From: Vibrio casei
GTDB lineage: Bacteria; Pseudomonadota; Gammaproteobacteria; Enterobacterales; Vibrionaceae
Length of the DNA stretch: 64,000 nt
NCBI RefSeq assembly: GCF_002218025.2
Contig: NZ_AP018680.1
Span: 1,674,001 to 1,738,000 of the forward strand
Direction: 5' to 3'
The notes under the pieces were generated by a model. It saw only the letters and a program-made list of their open reading frames with translations, did not search any database and was not told where the DNA came from. The translations under genes were made by a program, and so were the position numbers. Positions within the stretch are counted from its first letter, which is position 1; every line of letters starts with the position of its first letter. Below are positions 21,858 through 35,191 of the stretch, piece after piece.

Positions 21858-21890
21858 CTGTCAATTAAGATATTAAATAAAAGTTTACAA
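21858..21890. promoter_or_regulatory. Probable BirA biotin operator between bioB and bioA
   Basis: The right half AGTTTACAA (21882-21890) is one base from the BirA half-site, and a weaker left half CTGTCAATT (21858-21866) lies 15 bases away, the spacing of the E. coli bio operator. It sits in the 114-base divergent promoter region, where one operator would control both transcripts. Confidence 0.62.
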
Positions 21891-21917
21891 CTGAACATTA
21901 TAAGAGCACTTTAGTTT

Positions 21918-23228
21918 ATGGATTTACAATTTGATAAGAAACACATCTGGCACCCCTACACATCAACCATTAACCCATTACCTTGTTTTCCTGTCCAAAG
22001 CGCACATGGTGTCTGCATACAACTTGAAACGGGGGAAAAATTAATTGATGGTATGTCTTCGTGGTGGTCTGCGATTCACGGTTATAACCACCCTGATTTA
22101 AATAAAGCAGCGCATGCTCAAATTAATGAAATGTCACACGTCATGTTTGGAGGCTTAACCCATGAACCGGCCATTGCATTATGTAAAAATATTTTAGAAC
22201 TCGTCCCCCGTAACCTTGAGCACGTTTTCTTAGCAGATTCTGGCTCGGTTGCAGTCGAGGTGAGCTTAAAAATGGCCCTTCAATACTGGTACGCGAAACA
22301 CGAACAAGATCCAACAATACCGATGCGTTCTAAATTTTTAACATTAGAACATGGTTATCATGGCGATACTTTTGCCGCAATGTCAGTCACTGATCCAAAT
22401 AATTCTATGCATAAAATGTATAAAGGGTTTTTACCTGAACATATTTTTGCTCAATCACCCGCTTGTTATCAGATAAAGAAAGGACAATGGCCTGCATTTA
22501 ATTCGCAAGATATTGTAGATTTTGAAACGAAAATAGTTCAACAGCATAATGAAATTGCCGCCGTGATCTTAGAGCCTATCGTTCAAGGTGCAGGTGGAAT
22601 GCGTTTCTATCATCCAGAATTTCTAGTTAAAGTACGTCAACTCTGTGACCGATTTGGAATATTGTTAATCCTTGATGAAATTGCCACAGGGTTTGGCCGA
22701 ACCGGTAAATTGTTTGCTTGTGAACATGCCAATATCCAACCTGACATTCTATGTATAGGTAAAGCGCTCACCAGTGGTTATATGACTCTCGCCGCAACCA
22801 TTACTAGTAAAACCGTCGCCGATACCGTCTGCAGTAGCGAAGCAAGTTGCTTCATGCATGGTCCAACCTTTATGGCAAACCCGCTCGCTTGCGCAGTTGC
22901 GACAGCGAGCCTAAACCTAATTAAACAAAATAATTGGAAACATCAGATCAGCACTATTGAAACTATATTTGAAGAAAAACTGCCTAAACTACAAAAATAT
23001 CCACAAGTGAAGGAGGTTCGCTGGCTAGGTGCAATAGGCGTGATAGAAACCTTTAAGCCTGTCAACATGGCAATAATTCAACAACATTTTGTTGACCACG
23101 GCGTGTGGATTCGGCCTTTTGGTAAACTTATTTATTTAATGCCACCTTATATATCTCAACCTATCGAAATTGAAAAACTGATTGTGGCAATAGAATCTGC
23201 AGTTAACTCATCAGAATGTTTTATGTAG
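21918..23228 (+). CDS. bioA: BioA, DAPA aminotransferase
   Basis: BioA transfers the amino group of SAM to KAPA, giving 7,8-diaminopelargonic acid. The 436-residue class III PLP aminotransferase has KHIWHPYTS at the start, GMSSWWSAIHGY near residue 45, the conserved EHGYHGDTFAAMSVTD, the cofactor Asp in LLILDEIATGFGRTG, and the Schiff-base lysine in DILCIGKALTSGYMT near 280. It is transcribed opposite to bioBFCD from the shared regulatory region, as in enterics. Confidence 0.96.
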   Translation: MDLQFDKKHIWHPYTSTINPLPCFPVQSAHGVCIQLETGEKLIDGMSSWWSAIHGYNHPDLNKAAHAQINEMSHVMFGGLTHEPAIALCKNILELVPRNLEHVFLADSGSVAVEVSLKMALQYWYAKHEQDPTIPMRSKFLTLEHGYHGDTFAAMSVTDPNNSMHKMYKGFLPEHIFAQSPACYQIKKGQWPAFNSQDIVDFETKIVQQHNEIAAVILEPIVQGAGGMRFYHPEFLVKVRQLCDRFGILLILDEIATGFGRTGKLFACEHANIQPDILCIGKALTSGYMTLAATITSKTVADTVCSSEASCFMHGPTFMANPLACAVATASLNLIKQNNWKHQISTIETIFEEKLPKLQKYPQVKEVRWLGAIGVIETFKPVNMAIIQQHFVDHGVWIRPFGKLIYLMPPYISQPIEIEKLIVAIESAVNSSECFM

Positions 23229-23366
23229 TAGATATATAAATCAAGATAAATACAATGATTATATAAAGGCTAAGTCAAATTGATGACTTTGGCTGCACGA
23301 TAGGAATCTGTTTGTGTTAGAATCTAAAACGATATTCTACCCGATGAATTTAAAGGTTTATTCAAT

Positions 23367-23981
23367 ATGTTTAAATGGTTAATTGTCGCTTTACTCTCTT
23401 GCTCATTTTCAGTATTCGCTACCGATGAAGCACAACCTGTCAGTAAAGTAAAACCTCAGCAGATCGATATCGCGACCCACACAAAAAGTGGTGATCTAAT
23501 CTTAGGTGAAAAAGAATGGATTTATATTGATAACTTAAATCGTAATATTCTTGCTCGCGTTGATACAGGAGCAACCACTTCATCAATTAGTGCCAAAGAT
23601 ATCCATACTTATAAGAAAGAGGGAAAATCTTTTGTTGATTTCAGACTCGCTCATAAGAAATGGGAAACAAAAACGTTTACCTTACCCGTTAAACGTTGGG
23701 TCGAAGTTGTACAATCTTCCACTGACGAGCCTTCTGATTCTCGCCCTGTTGTGGTGCTTTCGATTCAAATTGGCGATCTAAAAACAACCACAGACTTTAC
23801 TTTGGTAGACCGCTCTCACCTTGAGTATCCAGTTTTACTTGGCCGTACTTTTATCGATAACGTAGCTGTGGTTGATGTTTCACACAAATATATTCAACCA
23901 CGCGTCAAAGTAAAACAAAATCCTATTGCTAAAAAAACATCTGACACAGAAACACCGGTAAAAGCAGAAAATGAAAAATAA
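23367..23981 (+). CDS. Putative ATP-dependent zinc protease domain protein (RimK-associated, retropepsin-like)
   Basis: A 204-residue protein with an N-terminal signal sequence (about residues 1-18, MFKWLIVALLSCSFSVFA), so probably periplasmic. The body (about 45-180) matches the family annotated as ATP-dependent zinc protease found fused or next to RimK. The retropepsin-like motif RVDTGATTSSISA near 66-78 and a late PVLLGRTFIDN are present. The family name overstates the evidence: no zinc motif or ATP site is visible, and an aspartic-peptidase-like fold is what the sequence suggests. The tail is Lys/Glu rich. It is monocistronic, closed by a strong terminator. Confidence 0.78.
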   Translation: MFKWLIVALLSCSFSVFATDEAQPVSKVKPQQIDIATHTKSGDLILGEKEWIYIDNLNRNILARVDTGATTSSISAKDIHTYKKEGKSFVDFRLAHKKWETKTFTLPVKRWVEVVQSSTDEPSDSRPVVVLSIQIGDLKTTTDFTLVDRSHLEYPVLLGRTFIDNVAVVDVSHKYIQPRVKVKQNPIAKKTSDTETPVKAENEK

Positions 23982-24049
23982 TAGGTAATAGCAACACATT
24001 CCTTTTCCTGCGACATATCGGCGTAATTAATGTAGCCGCTAAAAAACAG

Positions 24050-24083
24050 AAACACCCTATTCTTTAATTAAAATAGGGTGTTT
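24050..24083 (+). terminator. Terminator after the RimK-associated protease gene
   Basis: AAACACCCTATT pairs with AATAGGGTGTTT around a ten-base loop and is followed by a run of T on the plus strand. Confidence 0.9.
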
Positions 24084-24160
24084 TTTTGTTGGTTAAGCTA
24101 GTTAAAATAAAATAAAACCACATGGCCTAACTTATTCAGTTGGGCTATTTTAGATCATTA

Positions 24161-25520
<1,360 letters not shown>

Positions 25521-25563
25521 TAAAGAAAATTATTTTTATCACTAAAACGATACCCAAAAAGCA

Positions 25564-26913
25564 CTACTTTTGATAGCGCTTTTGTGTGCTTTTTACATCT
25601 AATTCAGCCAAATATTTTAGCTTTTCATGGATTTTACTCTCTAAACCACGATTGCTTGGCTGATAATACCGAGTTTGTGCCATTTCAGGAGGGAAATAAT
25701 TCTCTCCTGCAGCGTAAGCCCCTGGCTCATCATGGGCGTATCGATATTCCTCCCCATAACCAAGATCTTTCATCAACCCGGTTGGGGCATTACGTAAATG
25801 CAATGGCACATCATACTCAGGTTGGTTATGCGCATCAGACAAGGCTTGCTTCCAAGCAGTGTACACAGCATTACTTTTCGGTGCACACGCTAAATAAACT
25901 ATCGCCTGTGCAATCGCTCTTTCCCCTTCTGCAGGACCAATTCGAGTAAAACAATCCCAAGCTGAAACAGCGACTTGCATCGCCCTAGGATCAGCATTAC
26001 CGATATCTTCAGAGGCAATAGCCAATAATCGACGAACAATATAAAGTGGGTCACAACCAGCAACTATCATTCGGGCAGACCAATACAAAGCCGCATCAGG
26101 ATCAGAACCTCGGATCGATTTATGAACCGCTGAAATTAAGTCGTACCACATGTCACCTTTATTATCAAAACGCGCCACTTTTTCACCAGCGACCTCAGCA
26201 AGTAATGCCAAAGTCATTACTTTACGTCCTTGAGCACTCTCTTCCGCCAAATCATAAAGTAATTCGAGATAATTAAGCGACATTCTTGCATCGCCATTCA
26301 CTAAATCTATCAACCTAGCCAGTACATCTTCTTCAAACTCAGCTGGTATTTTACCTAATCCACGTTCAGTATCATGAATCGCTTGCTCAAGTACATCCAT
26401 AATATCTTGATGACCAAGCGAAGTTAGTTTGTAGACACGAGCACGGGATAGCAAAGCGTTATTCAGCTCAAATGAAGGATTTTCAGTCGTTGCGCCAATA
26501 AAGGTCACCGTACCATCTTCAATATGAGGCAAAAAAGCATCCTGCTGGCTTTTATTAAAACGATGTACCTCATCGACAAATAAAATGGTTTTTCTGCCAG
26601 ACAGTTTATGTTCTCGGGCCTTATCAATGGCAAGCCGAATATCTTTTACACCAGATGTAACCGCTGAAATACGTTCTACCTCTGCATTGGCATAATTAGC
26701 AGCAACTTCAGCTAACGTTGTCTTACCGGTCCCTGGTGGCCCCCACAAAATCATGGAATGTAAATGACCAGCTTCTAAAGCACGGCGTAGTGGTTTATTA
26801 GGGCCAAGAATATGTTGTTGACCGCAATAGTGCTCAATAGACACTGGCCGCATACGAGCGGCCAGTGGTCGGAAATCTTCATCTGAAGAAAAATCTAAGC
26901 TGAAATTGCTCAT
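25564..26913 (-). CDS. rarA: RarA (MgsA), replication-associated recombination AAA+ ATPase
   Basis: RarA is a clamp-loader-like AAA+ protein that acts at stalled forks and binds SSB. The 449-residue protein has Walker [14 protein letters not shown] near residue 58, Walker [15 protein letters not shown], and sensor 1 [11 protein letters not shown]. The C-terminal tetramerisation domain shows [15 protein letters not shown] and HLRNAPTG. It starts 18 bases after lolA and is followed by serS. Confidence 0.96.
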   Translation of the reverse strand: MSNFSLDFSSDEDFRPLAARMRPVSIEHYCGQQHILGPNKPLRRALEAGHLHSMILWGPPGTGKTTLAEVAANYANAEVERISAVTSGVKDIRLAIDKAREHKLSGRKTILFVDEVHRFNKSQQDAFLPHIEDGTVTFIGATTENPSFELNNALLSRARVYKLTSLGHQDIMDVLEQAIHDTERGLGKIPAEFEEDVLARLIDLVNGDARMSLNYLELLYDLAEESAQGRKVMTLALLAEVAGEKVARFDNKGDMWYDLISAVHKSIRGSDPDAALYWSARMIVAGCDPLYIVRRLLAIASEDIGNADPRAMQVAVSAWDCFTRIGPAEGERAIAQAIVYLACAPKSNAVYTAWKQALSDAHNQPEYDVPLHLRNAPTGLMKDLGYGEEYRYAHDEPGAYAAGENYFPPEMAQTRYYQPSNRGLESKIHEKLKYLAELDVKSTQKRYQK

Positions 26914-26931
26914 CTTTATCTCACCTGATTA

Positions 26932-27528
26932 TTAGCGTTGGTCATCAACCTCAACACCTTTTGGCACTTTGAATGTAAACAGAGATGCATCTGGTTTTTG
27001 CATTTTAAAATGAGTAAATGCAAAACGACTCTGTTGACCATCTTGTTCGATCACATTAAAAGCTTGAATAACACCTTTAGCGTTGATTTGAATTTGGAAA
27101 GTACCGACCGTTGTACCTGAAGCTGTCGGCTTCAACGTAAATGTATCTTTAGACTGGGTCACATTGTAGTTAGCCCAATCACTTTCACGATTACGTGTCA
27201 GTAATACGAATGGCGTTTGAGCGGTAGCTTGATCTTGGTTAAGAATCGTCACTTGTTCTACAAATGGGCTGTAATACCACACACTTTTCCCATCAGACAC
27301 CAACAAGGTTTCGTCTGGTGCAGATGTTTTCCAACGGAATAAACTTGGACGAGATATGTGTGCTGAGCCTTTTCCATCCAATAGTACTTCTCCTTCTGGA
27401 CTAGTCACAACTTGAGTGAAGTCTGCACTAAAGCCATCATTATTGCTTAAACGAGCATTCAGTTCTTCTTTCGGTCCAGCGAATACACCAACGCTGGTGA
27501 AGAGTAAAACAAGCAACCATTTATTCAT
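26932..27528 (-). CDS. lolA: LolA, periplasmic lipoprotein carrier
   Basis: LolA receives lipoproteins from the LolCDE ABC transporter and carries them across the periplasm to LolB. The 198-residue precursor has a signal peptide (about 1-17, ending SVGVFAG). The family features FSADFTQVV near residue 33, [32 protein letters not shown] and TPFVLLTRN follow. Length and context between ftsK and rarA are canonical. Confidence 0.96.
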   Translation of the reverse strand: MNKWLLVLLFTSVGVFAGPKEELNARLSNNDGFSADFTQVVTSPEGEVLLDGKGSAHISRPSLFRWKTSAPDETLLVSDGKSVWYYSPFVEQVTILNQDQATAQTPFVLLTRNRESDWANYNVTQSKDTFTLKPTASGTTVGTFQIQINAKGVIQAFNVIEQDGQQSRFAFTHFKMQKPDASLFTFKVPKGVEVDDQR

Positions 27529-27605
27529 TATTTTAGTACTCTTATCTATTTTTATTGAATCGATAAATACAGAATATTTAAACTGTATTACTTACCATTA
27601 ACAGA

Positions 27606-30600
27606 CTAATCGAACTGCTTAATCGGCGGTGGTGCAATAACTTCTCGATTACCATTATGACCAGGAGAACTCACAACACCTTGAGCTTCCAACTGCTCAA
27701 CAATACGCGCGGCTCGGTTATAACCAATTTTAAATCGGCGCTGAACGCCAGACACCGAACCTCGTCGAGATTCAGTCACAAATTCGACAACTTGATCATA
27801 AAGAGGATCCGCATCTTCTTCCCCTTCTAACTGCTCACCAGGAAGCAAGCTTTCAGCGGTAGGCTCACCATGAACAATTTCATCAATATAAACTGGCTTA
27901 CCACGTGCTTTCCAGTCATTTACAACCGCATGTACATCATCATCAGAAGCAAAAGCGCCATGAACACGAACGGTATGATTAGAGCCTGGAGGTAAGTAAA
28001 GCATATCCCCCATACCAAGTAACGATTCCGCTCCACCTTGGTCAAGAATGGTGCGTGAATCCGTTTTAGTTGATACCGTAAATGCTACGCGAGTTGGTAT
28101 ATTTGCTTTAATTAAGCCCGTAATAACATCGACCGATGGTCTCTGAGTGGCTAATACCAAGTGAATACCTGCAGCCCGTGCTTTTTGAGCCAAACGAGCT
28201 ATCAACTCCTCGACTTTCTTGCCGACCACCATGATCAAGTCAGCAAATTCATCCACAATAACAACGATCGATGGCAGCTTTTCTAACAGCGGTGGCATTT
28301 CATCCATGCTATCACCGGGTTGCCACAATGGATCATGAATAGGATGGCCTGCCTCTGCTGCCATTTTTAATTTTTCGTTGTATCCCTTAAGGTTACGGAC
28401 GCCTACGGCTGACAATAGTTTATAACGACGTTCCATTTCTCCAACACACCAACGAAGCGCATTAGAAGCATCTTTCATATCAGTAACAACTTCAGACAAT
28501 AAGTGTGGGATACCTTCGTAGATGGAAAGTTCCAACATCTTTGGATCGATCATGATAAAGCGAACATCTTCTGGCGTGGCTTTATACAAAATACTTAGAA
28601 TCATGACGTTAACGCCAACCGATTTACCAGAACCTGTGGTACCCGCGACTAACACATGAGGCATTTTGGCTAAATCAGCAACGACAGCTTCACCAGCAAT
28701 ATCTTGACCTAATACAACGGCCGTTGGCGATTTATTATTTTGAAACTGATCAGAACTGATCACATCAGAAAGATACACCGTTTCTCTGCTCATATTCGGC
28801 AGCTCTAACCCAACATAAGGTTTGCCAGGAATTACTTCTACAACACGAACCGCCATCGCTGACAATGAACGAGCCAAATCCATAGAAAGCCCTGAAATAC
28901 GGCTGACTTTTACTCCAGGTGCCAGATCAAGCTCAAAACGAGTGATAACAGGGCCAGGGAAAATATCCACTACGCGAGCTTCAATTTTATAATCTGCTAA
29001 TTTTGATTCAACCAATCGAGCGATTTGCTCTAAAGCATCACGATCAATATGGCTTTCTCGTTTTTCGGGGTGGTACAACAGCTCTAACGTCGGCATTGGC
29101 GACGTAGGAACCGGTAAATTAGCATCATTTTGAATCAAAAACGGGTTTTGTAATGCTAAGGCATTCGTTTGTGCAGCCGTCACCATATTTTGAAATGCTG
29201 TTGTATCAGGATCGGATAATTCCGAATCCGTATCCTCTTCGGTGTGAATATTGACTTGAACATGATCAGCATTTGCTGGCTTCGCCCACGGTGCATCAAT
29301 TGATAGACTATCTTCTTCAGCTTGCAATGCCTCGTTTGGCATTGGATCCACAGCTGAATCAGCTACCGCTGACGTTTCATCTAACGCAGCGCTTGAAGGC
29401 TGAGTGCTCGCGATTTCTGGAGGATACTCACGATGAGTAAACGATGCTTTCAATTCATCATCCCCATCAACCTTCGTTTTATCCGATGAAGGTAAGTTAG
29501 GGTGAACCTCTTCCTCTATATAAGAGCCAGACGCATATTGATTAGTTGTATGGGCGGTCTGCTCACCAGCCGTTTTAGTACTCGCTTGAGTATTAACCGA
29601 TGCATCTTGTTCAACAAAGTCACCCATTGATTCCGCTTTTTGATCAAGCTCTGCAATCGTCGCATTTGGATTCTGATATCGGTCTTGAGTTTCAGTAAAC
29701 TCTGAAGGTGCCGCGACATCAGAATGTGAGGCCGTTGAATTTGACGAGGTTGATTGAACTTGGCTATTACGATGAAGGCTGGGTCTTGATGCCGAAGGCG
29801 CAGAAAACAGCGGATCTTCAATGTCATCATCCATTGTTGCAATAGAAGGAACAATGACTTCATCATCCGATATTGACATTTGTGGTGCAGTTTTATTGTC
29901 ACCTGTTTTTCTTTCACCTTTTCGAGGAAAGTGAATATTAAAACGTGGAGACTTTTTCTTATGGCTGTCATTAGGGTGGTCATCGATTGATTCAATAGGC
30001 TCTTCATCCACATTCATACGTTCAGAATGAGACTTCAAAGAAAGCTCTTGATGATCGATACCTTGAATATCAAGATTATTTAATTCTGTGTGATTATATT
30101 GAGTTGCTGAAAGCGTAACGTTTTCTGATTGTCTCGTGCGATTAAATAAACGCTGCATAAAACGTAATGCGGCTTGTCCTAGATTCTCAACAATGGTCAG
30201 CCATGAAATCCCAGTTAACAGAGTAAAACCGGCGCCCCAAAGAAACATAAAGACTAACGTCGAACCCAAAATATTTAATGCTGGTGTTGCAAACGAAGTA
30301 ATAACATCCCCTAAAACACCACCCGATGAAAAATACCAGATATCATCAAAGTTAATATCGGCCAAACCACAACTCGTTAATAACATAATGGTTAAGCCTA
30401 AAAGGCGAGTCGCCCACAAGAGAAAATCAATTCTATCCTCATCATCTCTTGAACGGAAAAATGCCCAGCTCGCCCCAAGGATAATAAAAGGCAGCGGATA
30501 AGCAAAAACACCAAAGGTAAAAAATAGGGTATCAGCAAGCCAAGAACCTAGATATCCACCAGCATTATGGACGGTACCGCCCCACGAGGTTTGCGACCAA

Positions 30601-30773
30601 GACGGATCAGCTGGATTAAATGAAAATAAAGCAACCATCATTAAGATAGCAACCAACAAGCCAAGAATAAGCCCGCATTCTTTCAAACGTTGAGAACCAT
30701 TAAGACGAGGCCTCAATTTAGTGTCTTTCGCTTTGATCACGGTAATGGTTTTCGCTTTGTTTTGCTTGAACAT
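27606..30773 (-). CDS. ftsK: FtsK, DNA translocase of cell division
   Basis: FtsK couples septation to chromosome dimer resolution at dif. About 1055 residues from the ATG used here: four N-terminal membrane helices (about 25-210), a long acidic low-complexity linker (about 210-570), then the hexameric motor with Walker [14 protein letters not shown] and Walker [12 protein letters not shown], and a C-terminal winged-helix gamma domain ([18 protein letters not shown]) that reads KOPS. The frame extends seven codons upstream to a TTG at 30792-30794, and that codon has a GGGGA site in front while the ATG has none. I keep the ATG because MFKQNK resembles Vibrio FtsK starts as I recall them. Confidence 0.95.
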   Translation of the reverse strand: MFKQNKAKTITVIKAKDTKLRPRLNGSQRLKECGLILGLLVAILMMVALFSFNPADPSWSQTSWGGTVHNAGGYLGSWLADTLFFTFGVFAYPLPFIILGASWAFFRSRDDEDRIDFLLWATRLLGLTIMLLTSCGLADINFDDIWYFSSGGVLGDVITSFATPALNILGSTLVFMFLWGAGFTLLTGISWLTIVENLGQAALRFMQRLFNRTRQSENVTLSATQYNHTELNNLDIQGIDHQELSLKSHSERMNVDEEPIESIDDHPNDSHKKKSPRFNIHFPRKGERKTGDNKTAPQMSISDDEVIVPSIATMDDDIEDPLFSAPSASRPSLHRNSQVQSTSSNSTASHSDVAAPSEFTETQDRYQNPNATIAELDQKAESMGDFVEQDASVNTQASTKTAGEQTAHTTNQYASGSYIEEEVHPNLPSSDKTKVDGDDELKASFTHREYPPEIASTQPSSAALDETSAVADSAVDPMPNEALQAEEDSLSIDAPWAKPANADHVQVNIHTEEDTDSELSDPDTTAFQNMVTAAQTNALALQNPFLIQNDANLPVPTSPMPTLELLYHPEKRESHIDRDALEQIARLVESKLADYKIEARVVDIFPGPVITRFELDLAPGVKVSRISGLSMDLARSLSAMAVRVVEVIPGKPYVGLELPNMSRETVYLSDVISSDQFQNNKSPTAVVLGQDIAGEAVVADLAKMPHVLVAGTTGSGKSVGVNVMILSILYKATPEDVRFIMIDPKMLELSIYEGIPHLLSEVVTDMKDASNALRWCVGEMERRYKLLSAVGVRNLKGYNEKLKMAAEAGHPIHDPLWQPGDSMDEMPPLLEKLPSIVVIVDEFADLIMVVGKKVEELIARLAQKARAAGIHLVLATQRPSVDVITGLIKANIPTRVAFTVSTKTDSRTILDQGGAESLLGMGDMLYLPPGSNHTVRVHGAFASDDDVHAVVNDWKARGKPVYIDEIVHGEPTAESLLPGEQLEGEEDADPLYDQVVEFVTESRRGSVSGVQRRFKIGYNRAARIVEQLEAQGVVSSPGHNGNREVIAPPPIKQFD

Positions 30774-30930
30774 GTTTTTGCTGGACGTAAACAAAATTTT
30801 CCCCTATTCCGAGCTATTAAACAGAGTGATTTCTTATTTGAAGACATGTCGTCTTATCCGCTTGACTGCATTAATAATAGTCAGTTGATAAAAAATAAGA
30901 AAAGATTAGCTCGGTAGTCCTAAAATACGA

Positions 30931-30950
30931 CGAGCGGCCTAAGCCGCTCG
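30931..30950 (-). terminator. Hairpin in the lrp-ftsK gap, possible lrp terminator
   Basis: A perfect eight-pair GC-rich stem (CGAGCGGC/GCCGCTCG, loop of four) about 110 bases past the lrp stop. On the minus strand it is followed by TCGTATTTTAG, a weak T tract, so termination may be partial. Confidence 0.5.
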
Positions 30951-31058
30951 GTAGACAACACTCGATAACAATAACCGAAACAGGTAAAAAATCCTATACC
31001 CAAAAGGCGTCAAGAGGCAGATTTGAACACATCTTGACATCATCTGGACAGTTTTTGT

Positions 31059-31553
31059 TTATCGGGTTTGAATCACTAGTTGATTTGATTGTTTAACTTC
31101 TTCCATAACAACGTAAGTTCGAGTGTCATTAACACCCGGCAAACGTAATAATGTATCGCCTAATAATTTACGATAAGCCCCCATGTCAGACACACGAGTT
31201 TTTAATAGGTAATCGAAGTCACCAGAAACTAAGTGGCATTCTTGAATATCATCTAGCTTCTGTACTGCGGTATTAAATTGTTCAAATACATCTGGCGCAC
31301 CACGGTTCAATGTGATCTCAACAAAAACCAACAATGATGCATCCAAATATTGAGGATTTAATAACGCGGTATAACCGGTAATGTAGCCTTGACGTTCAAG
31401 ACGGCGAACACGCTCTAAACATGGTGTCGGAGATAAACCAACTCGCTTTGAAAGCTCCACATTTGAAATACGACCATCTTTTTGTAATTCATTAAGAATG
31501 TTACGGTCAATCCTGTCTAAGTCCTTTGACGGTTTTTTATAATTATCTGTCAT
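31059..31553 (-). CDS. lrp: Lrp, leucine-responsive regulatory protein
   Basis: Lrp is a global DNA-binding regulator of amino-acid metabolism that responds to leucine and alanine. The 164 residues comprise an N-terminal helix-turn-helix (about 14-60, with ILNELQKDGRISNVELSKRVG and LSPTPCLERVRRLE) and a C-terminal RAM/ACT-like effector domain (about 70-155) with HLVSGDFDYLLK. The sequence is close to the enteric protein. It is divergent from alanine dehydrogenase, a likely target, and upstream of ftsK as in E. coli. Confidence 0.97.
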   Translation of the reverse strand: MTDNYKKPSKDLDRIDRNILNELQKDGRISNVELSKRVGLSPTPCLERVRRLERQGYITGYTALLNPQYLDASLLVFVEITLNRGAPDVFEQFNTAVQKLDDIQECHLVSGDFDYLLKTRVSDMGAYRKLLGDTLLRLPGVNDTRTYVVMEEVKQSNQLVIQTR

Positions 31554-31707
31554 TCATTTTCACCTTATTTACTTCCCTGCAAAAATATATTCTACATTCT
31601 CTTTGTATTTAGAATCAAATATTACCAAAACACGACTACACTTTACATTAGCCCAGTGGATAAGCCTAAAAATAGGCATAACAACCATTAAGTAAAGAGA
31701 GGTTGGA

Positions 31708-32856
31708 ATGAAAATTGGCGTACCAAAAGAGATCAAAAATCACGAATACCGTGTTGGAATGACTCCTGCTAGTGTCCGAGAACTCTACGCTCATGGTCAC
31801 CATGTTTACGTCGAAACTCACGCAGGAATCGGCATCGGTTTTAATGATGATGATTACATGGCAGCTGGCGCATCCATTCTACCCTCCGCAGCAGACGTAT
31901 ATGCTGTCGCGGACATGATTGTTAAGGTCAAAGAACCTCAATCCATTGAACGAACCCTGCTCAAAAAAGGGCAAATATTATTCACTTATTTGCACTTAGC
32001 ACCCGATCTTCCACAAACCGAAGCACTAATCAAGAGCAAAGCCGTCTGTATAGCCTATGAGACTGTAACAGATAATATGGGTCGTCTGCCACTATTAGCG
32101 CCAATGTCTGAGGTCGCAGGTAGAATGTCCATCCAAGCTGGAGCGCAAACATTAGAAAAATCTCACGGCGGCAGTGGTTTGCTTTTATCTGGTGTTCCGG
32201 GTGTTGCACCTGCCAATGTCTTAATTCTAGGTGGCGGTGTCGTCGGTTCGAATGCCGCACGAATGGCGATTGGATTACGAGCCAACGTGACAATTTTAGA
32301 CAAAAATATCGACACACTTCGCAAACTAGATGAAGAATTTCAAGGTAAAGCTCAAGTCGTATATTCAACCAAGGAAGCCTTAGATCAACTGACCACACAA
32401 GCAGATCTGATTATTGGTGCAGTTCTTATTCCTGGAGCGGCAGCACCCAAGCTCATTTCCAGACAACATTTAAAAAATATGAAAGCCGGATCAGCAATAG
32501 TTGATGTTGCCATCGATCAAGGTGGATGTTTCGAAACCTCAGCACCAACCACTCATGCTGAACCAACATACATTGTCGATGACATTGTTCACTATTGTGT
32601 TGCAAATATGCCAGGCGCAGTTGCGAGAACATCAACTTTTGCCTTAAATAATGCCACTCTTCCCTACATTATCAAACTGGCTAACAAGGGCTACCAACAA
32701 GCGTTATTGGAAGATTCTGGCTTATTAAAAGGTCTCAATATAATCGATGGAAAAATCACTCTAAAAGAAGTTGCAGAGAGCCTTAGCCTTCCATACGTTT
32801 CTCCAGAAGAAGCTTTAAAATCAGCGTATGAAGGCAACGCGTTCAAGTATGAATAA
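31708..32856 (+). CDS. ald: Alanine dehydrogenase
   Basis: Ald interconverts L-alanine and pyruvate plus ammonia with NAD+. The 382-residue protein begins MKIGVPKEIKNHEYRVGM. The substrate-binding and catalytic residues Lys75 (VKVKEP) and His96 (TYLHLAPD) are in place, and the nucleotide-binding loop reads ILGGGVVGSNAARMA near residue 173. It has a few more C-terminal residues than the usual 371-374. GAGAGG precedes the start. The 154-base gap to divergent lrp suggests Lrp control in response to alanine or leucine. The gene converges on the methyltransferase gene with only 13 bases between stops and no visible terminator. Confidence 0.96.
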   Translation: MKIGVPKEIKNHEYRVGMTPASVRELYAHGHHVYVETHAGIGIGFNDDDYMAAGASILPSAADVYAVADMIVKVKEPQSIERTLLKKGQILFTYLHLAPDLPQTEALIKSKAVCIAYETVTDNMGRLPLLAPMSEVAGRMSIQAGAQTLEKSHGGSGLLLSGVPGVAPANVLILGGGVVGSNAARMAIGLRANVTILDKNIDTLRKLDEEFQGKAQVVYSTKEALDQLTTQADLIIGAVLIPGAAAPKLISRQHLKNMKAGSAIVDVAIDQGGCFETSAPTTHAEPTYIVDDIVHYCVANMPGAVARTSTFALNNATLPYIIKLANKGYQQALLEDSGLLKGLNIIDGKITLKEVAESLSLPYVSPEEALKSAYEGNAFKYE

Positions 32857-32869
32857 ACGAAACCATGGA

Positions 32870-34093
32870 TTAAATTTGTTGATGAGGTGAAACAGCTTGA
32901 ATAATCAAATTACGTGGCGTGACATGTCTAGAACAAAACGTTTTCAACGAAACCGTATAGCCTTGTTGCTGTAAACGCAGTGCTTTATCGCATACCAACC
33001 ACATCTCTAATGGGCGACGAAACACTTGTTGGACAAGACTAATTCTTTCCATATGAACAAAGCGACGGTGCCCTTTTTCTTCCCATATGGACAAATCACA
33101 AAACTCATCAATAGGTAAGTTCAATTCTTTTTGTTGTTGAGCCCATTGGCAAAAATGAAAAAAACCGGAGCCTAATTGGGATTTTTTGATACTTGGTAAC
33201 GATGTATATTCAGTGTGTTCCATTTTTTCGCGCAGTAACAAGTCCAAGCCAAGTCGATAAGTCATTTCAAGTTCACGATGCTGTCTAACACGTCTCCCTC
33301 CTGTCACCGTCTCTTGCAAGGGAATCCTCAATTCTCTTTTATTGAGCTTAAGCTCTGATTGCTGACCTTTAAGAGATAACGCTTGGTACTGCTCACCTTC
33401 AATTAGATGATAACAACATGGGGAAAGCGTCAATGCTGGTAAAAATTCACGGCAAGTATGTTTAATGAGCTGAGCGTGTAAATCACCACACGCATGTAAC
33501 GCGACAGCATGTTGTTGTGAATTAAAAATGGATTGAACACTTTCAGACAATGCATCACCTTGCACAAACGTCATGGCAAGCTTGTGTTTATCGGCTAAAT
33601 ATTGGCCTGAATCGCATAAGCTCTGTTGCCATTCGAAGCTCGTCACGGGATAGCCTGACTGTTGAGCTAATACTTGCCCTAAGTACCCCTTACCAGAGCA
33701 CCATTCAAGCCATTGAGTCCCTTCACTCACTTCTAGCGCAGCTGCTCCCATCGCACAAATTTGTTGCCACTTACGTCCAGGAATACCTACGTTGAGTTGT
33801 TCGACATTATTGAGAGAGCTGTCATTCAAACGATCAAGTTCGCAAGCTTTCCATAAATCATCTAATTGAGGGATAAAAGATTGCAAAGCAGCGATCAAAC
33901 GAGGTGTATCTTGCTTAAATACAAAAACTTGATTATCAGTTAATTGTTCCAAAAAAACACATAGTTCTGGAGCATTTTCTTGCCAAGGAAAATGCGGATT
34001 AATGCTTAATTGAAAAGGATCAATCCGCCACAAAAGTTGGGTATCGACTAGCAGTTGATCCAGAAGGTCAAAACGTTGATTAAGTAACAACAT
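32870..34093 (-). CDS. Predicted SAM-dependent methyltransferase (Methyltransf_32 type), function unknown
   Basis: A 407-residue cytoplasmic protein. A methyltransferase fold lies at about residues 130-250: the SAM-binding LEWCSGKGYLGQVLAQQ, an acidic TSFEWQQSLCDSG after strand 2, ALHACGDLHAQLIKH, and SPCCYHLI. The HACGDL and CCYH pair is the hallmark of the Methyltransf_32 group, which includes eukaryotic METTL25 and Trm13-like enzymes. The N-terminal 120 and C-terminal 150 residues are not recognised. The substrate is unknown; RNA is plausible from the family. It follows cysB by three bases and is likely cotranscribed with it. Confidence 0.78.
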   Translation of the reverse strand: MLLLNQRFDLLDQLLVDTQLLWRIDPFQLSINPHFPWQENAPELCVFLEQLTDNQVFVFKQDTPRLIAALQSFIPQLDDLWKACELDRLNDSSLNNVEQLNVGIPGRKWQQICAMGAAALEVSEGTQWLEWCSGKGYLGQVLAQQSGYPVTSFEWQQSLCDSGQYLADKHKLAMTFVQGDALSESVQSIFNSQQHAVALHACGDLHAQLIKHTCREFLPALTLSPCCYHLIEGEQYQALSLKGQQSELKLNKRELRIPLQETVTGGRRVRQHRELEMTYRLGLDLLLREKMEHTEYTSLPSIKKSQLGSGFFHFCQWAQQQKELNLPIDEFCDLSIWEEKGHRRFVHMERISLVQQVFRRPLEMWLVCDKALRLQQQGYTVSLKTFCSRHVTPRNLIIQAVSPHQQI

Positions 34094-34096
34094 GAT

Positions 34097-35107
<1,011 letters not shown>

Positions 35108-35191
35108 TCACCCAAGGTATGTGATTGCGGCTTATAAGTATCAGTTATAACGCTTATAGAAGTTTTTTCATAGTGGAAATAAATAAGCACT

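Noticed and set aside
29516-30501. Long alternative frames on both strands inside ftsK
   Set aside because: They overlap the FtsK linker and membrane domain, whose reading frame is continuous and matches the family; no independent support.
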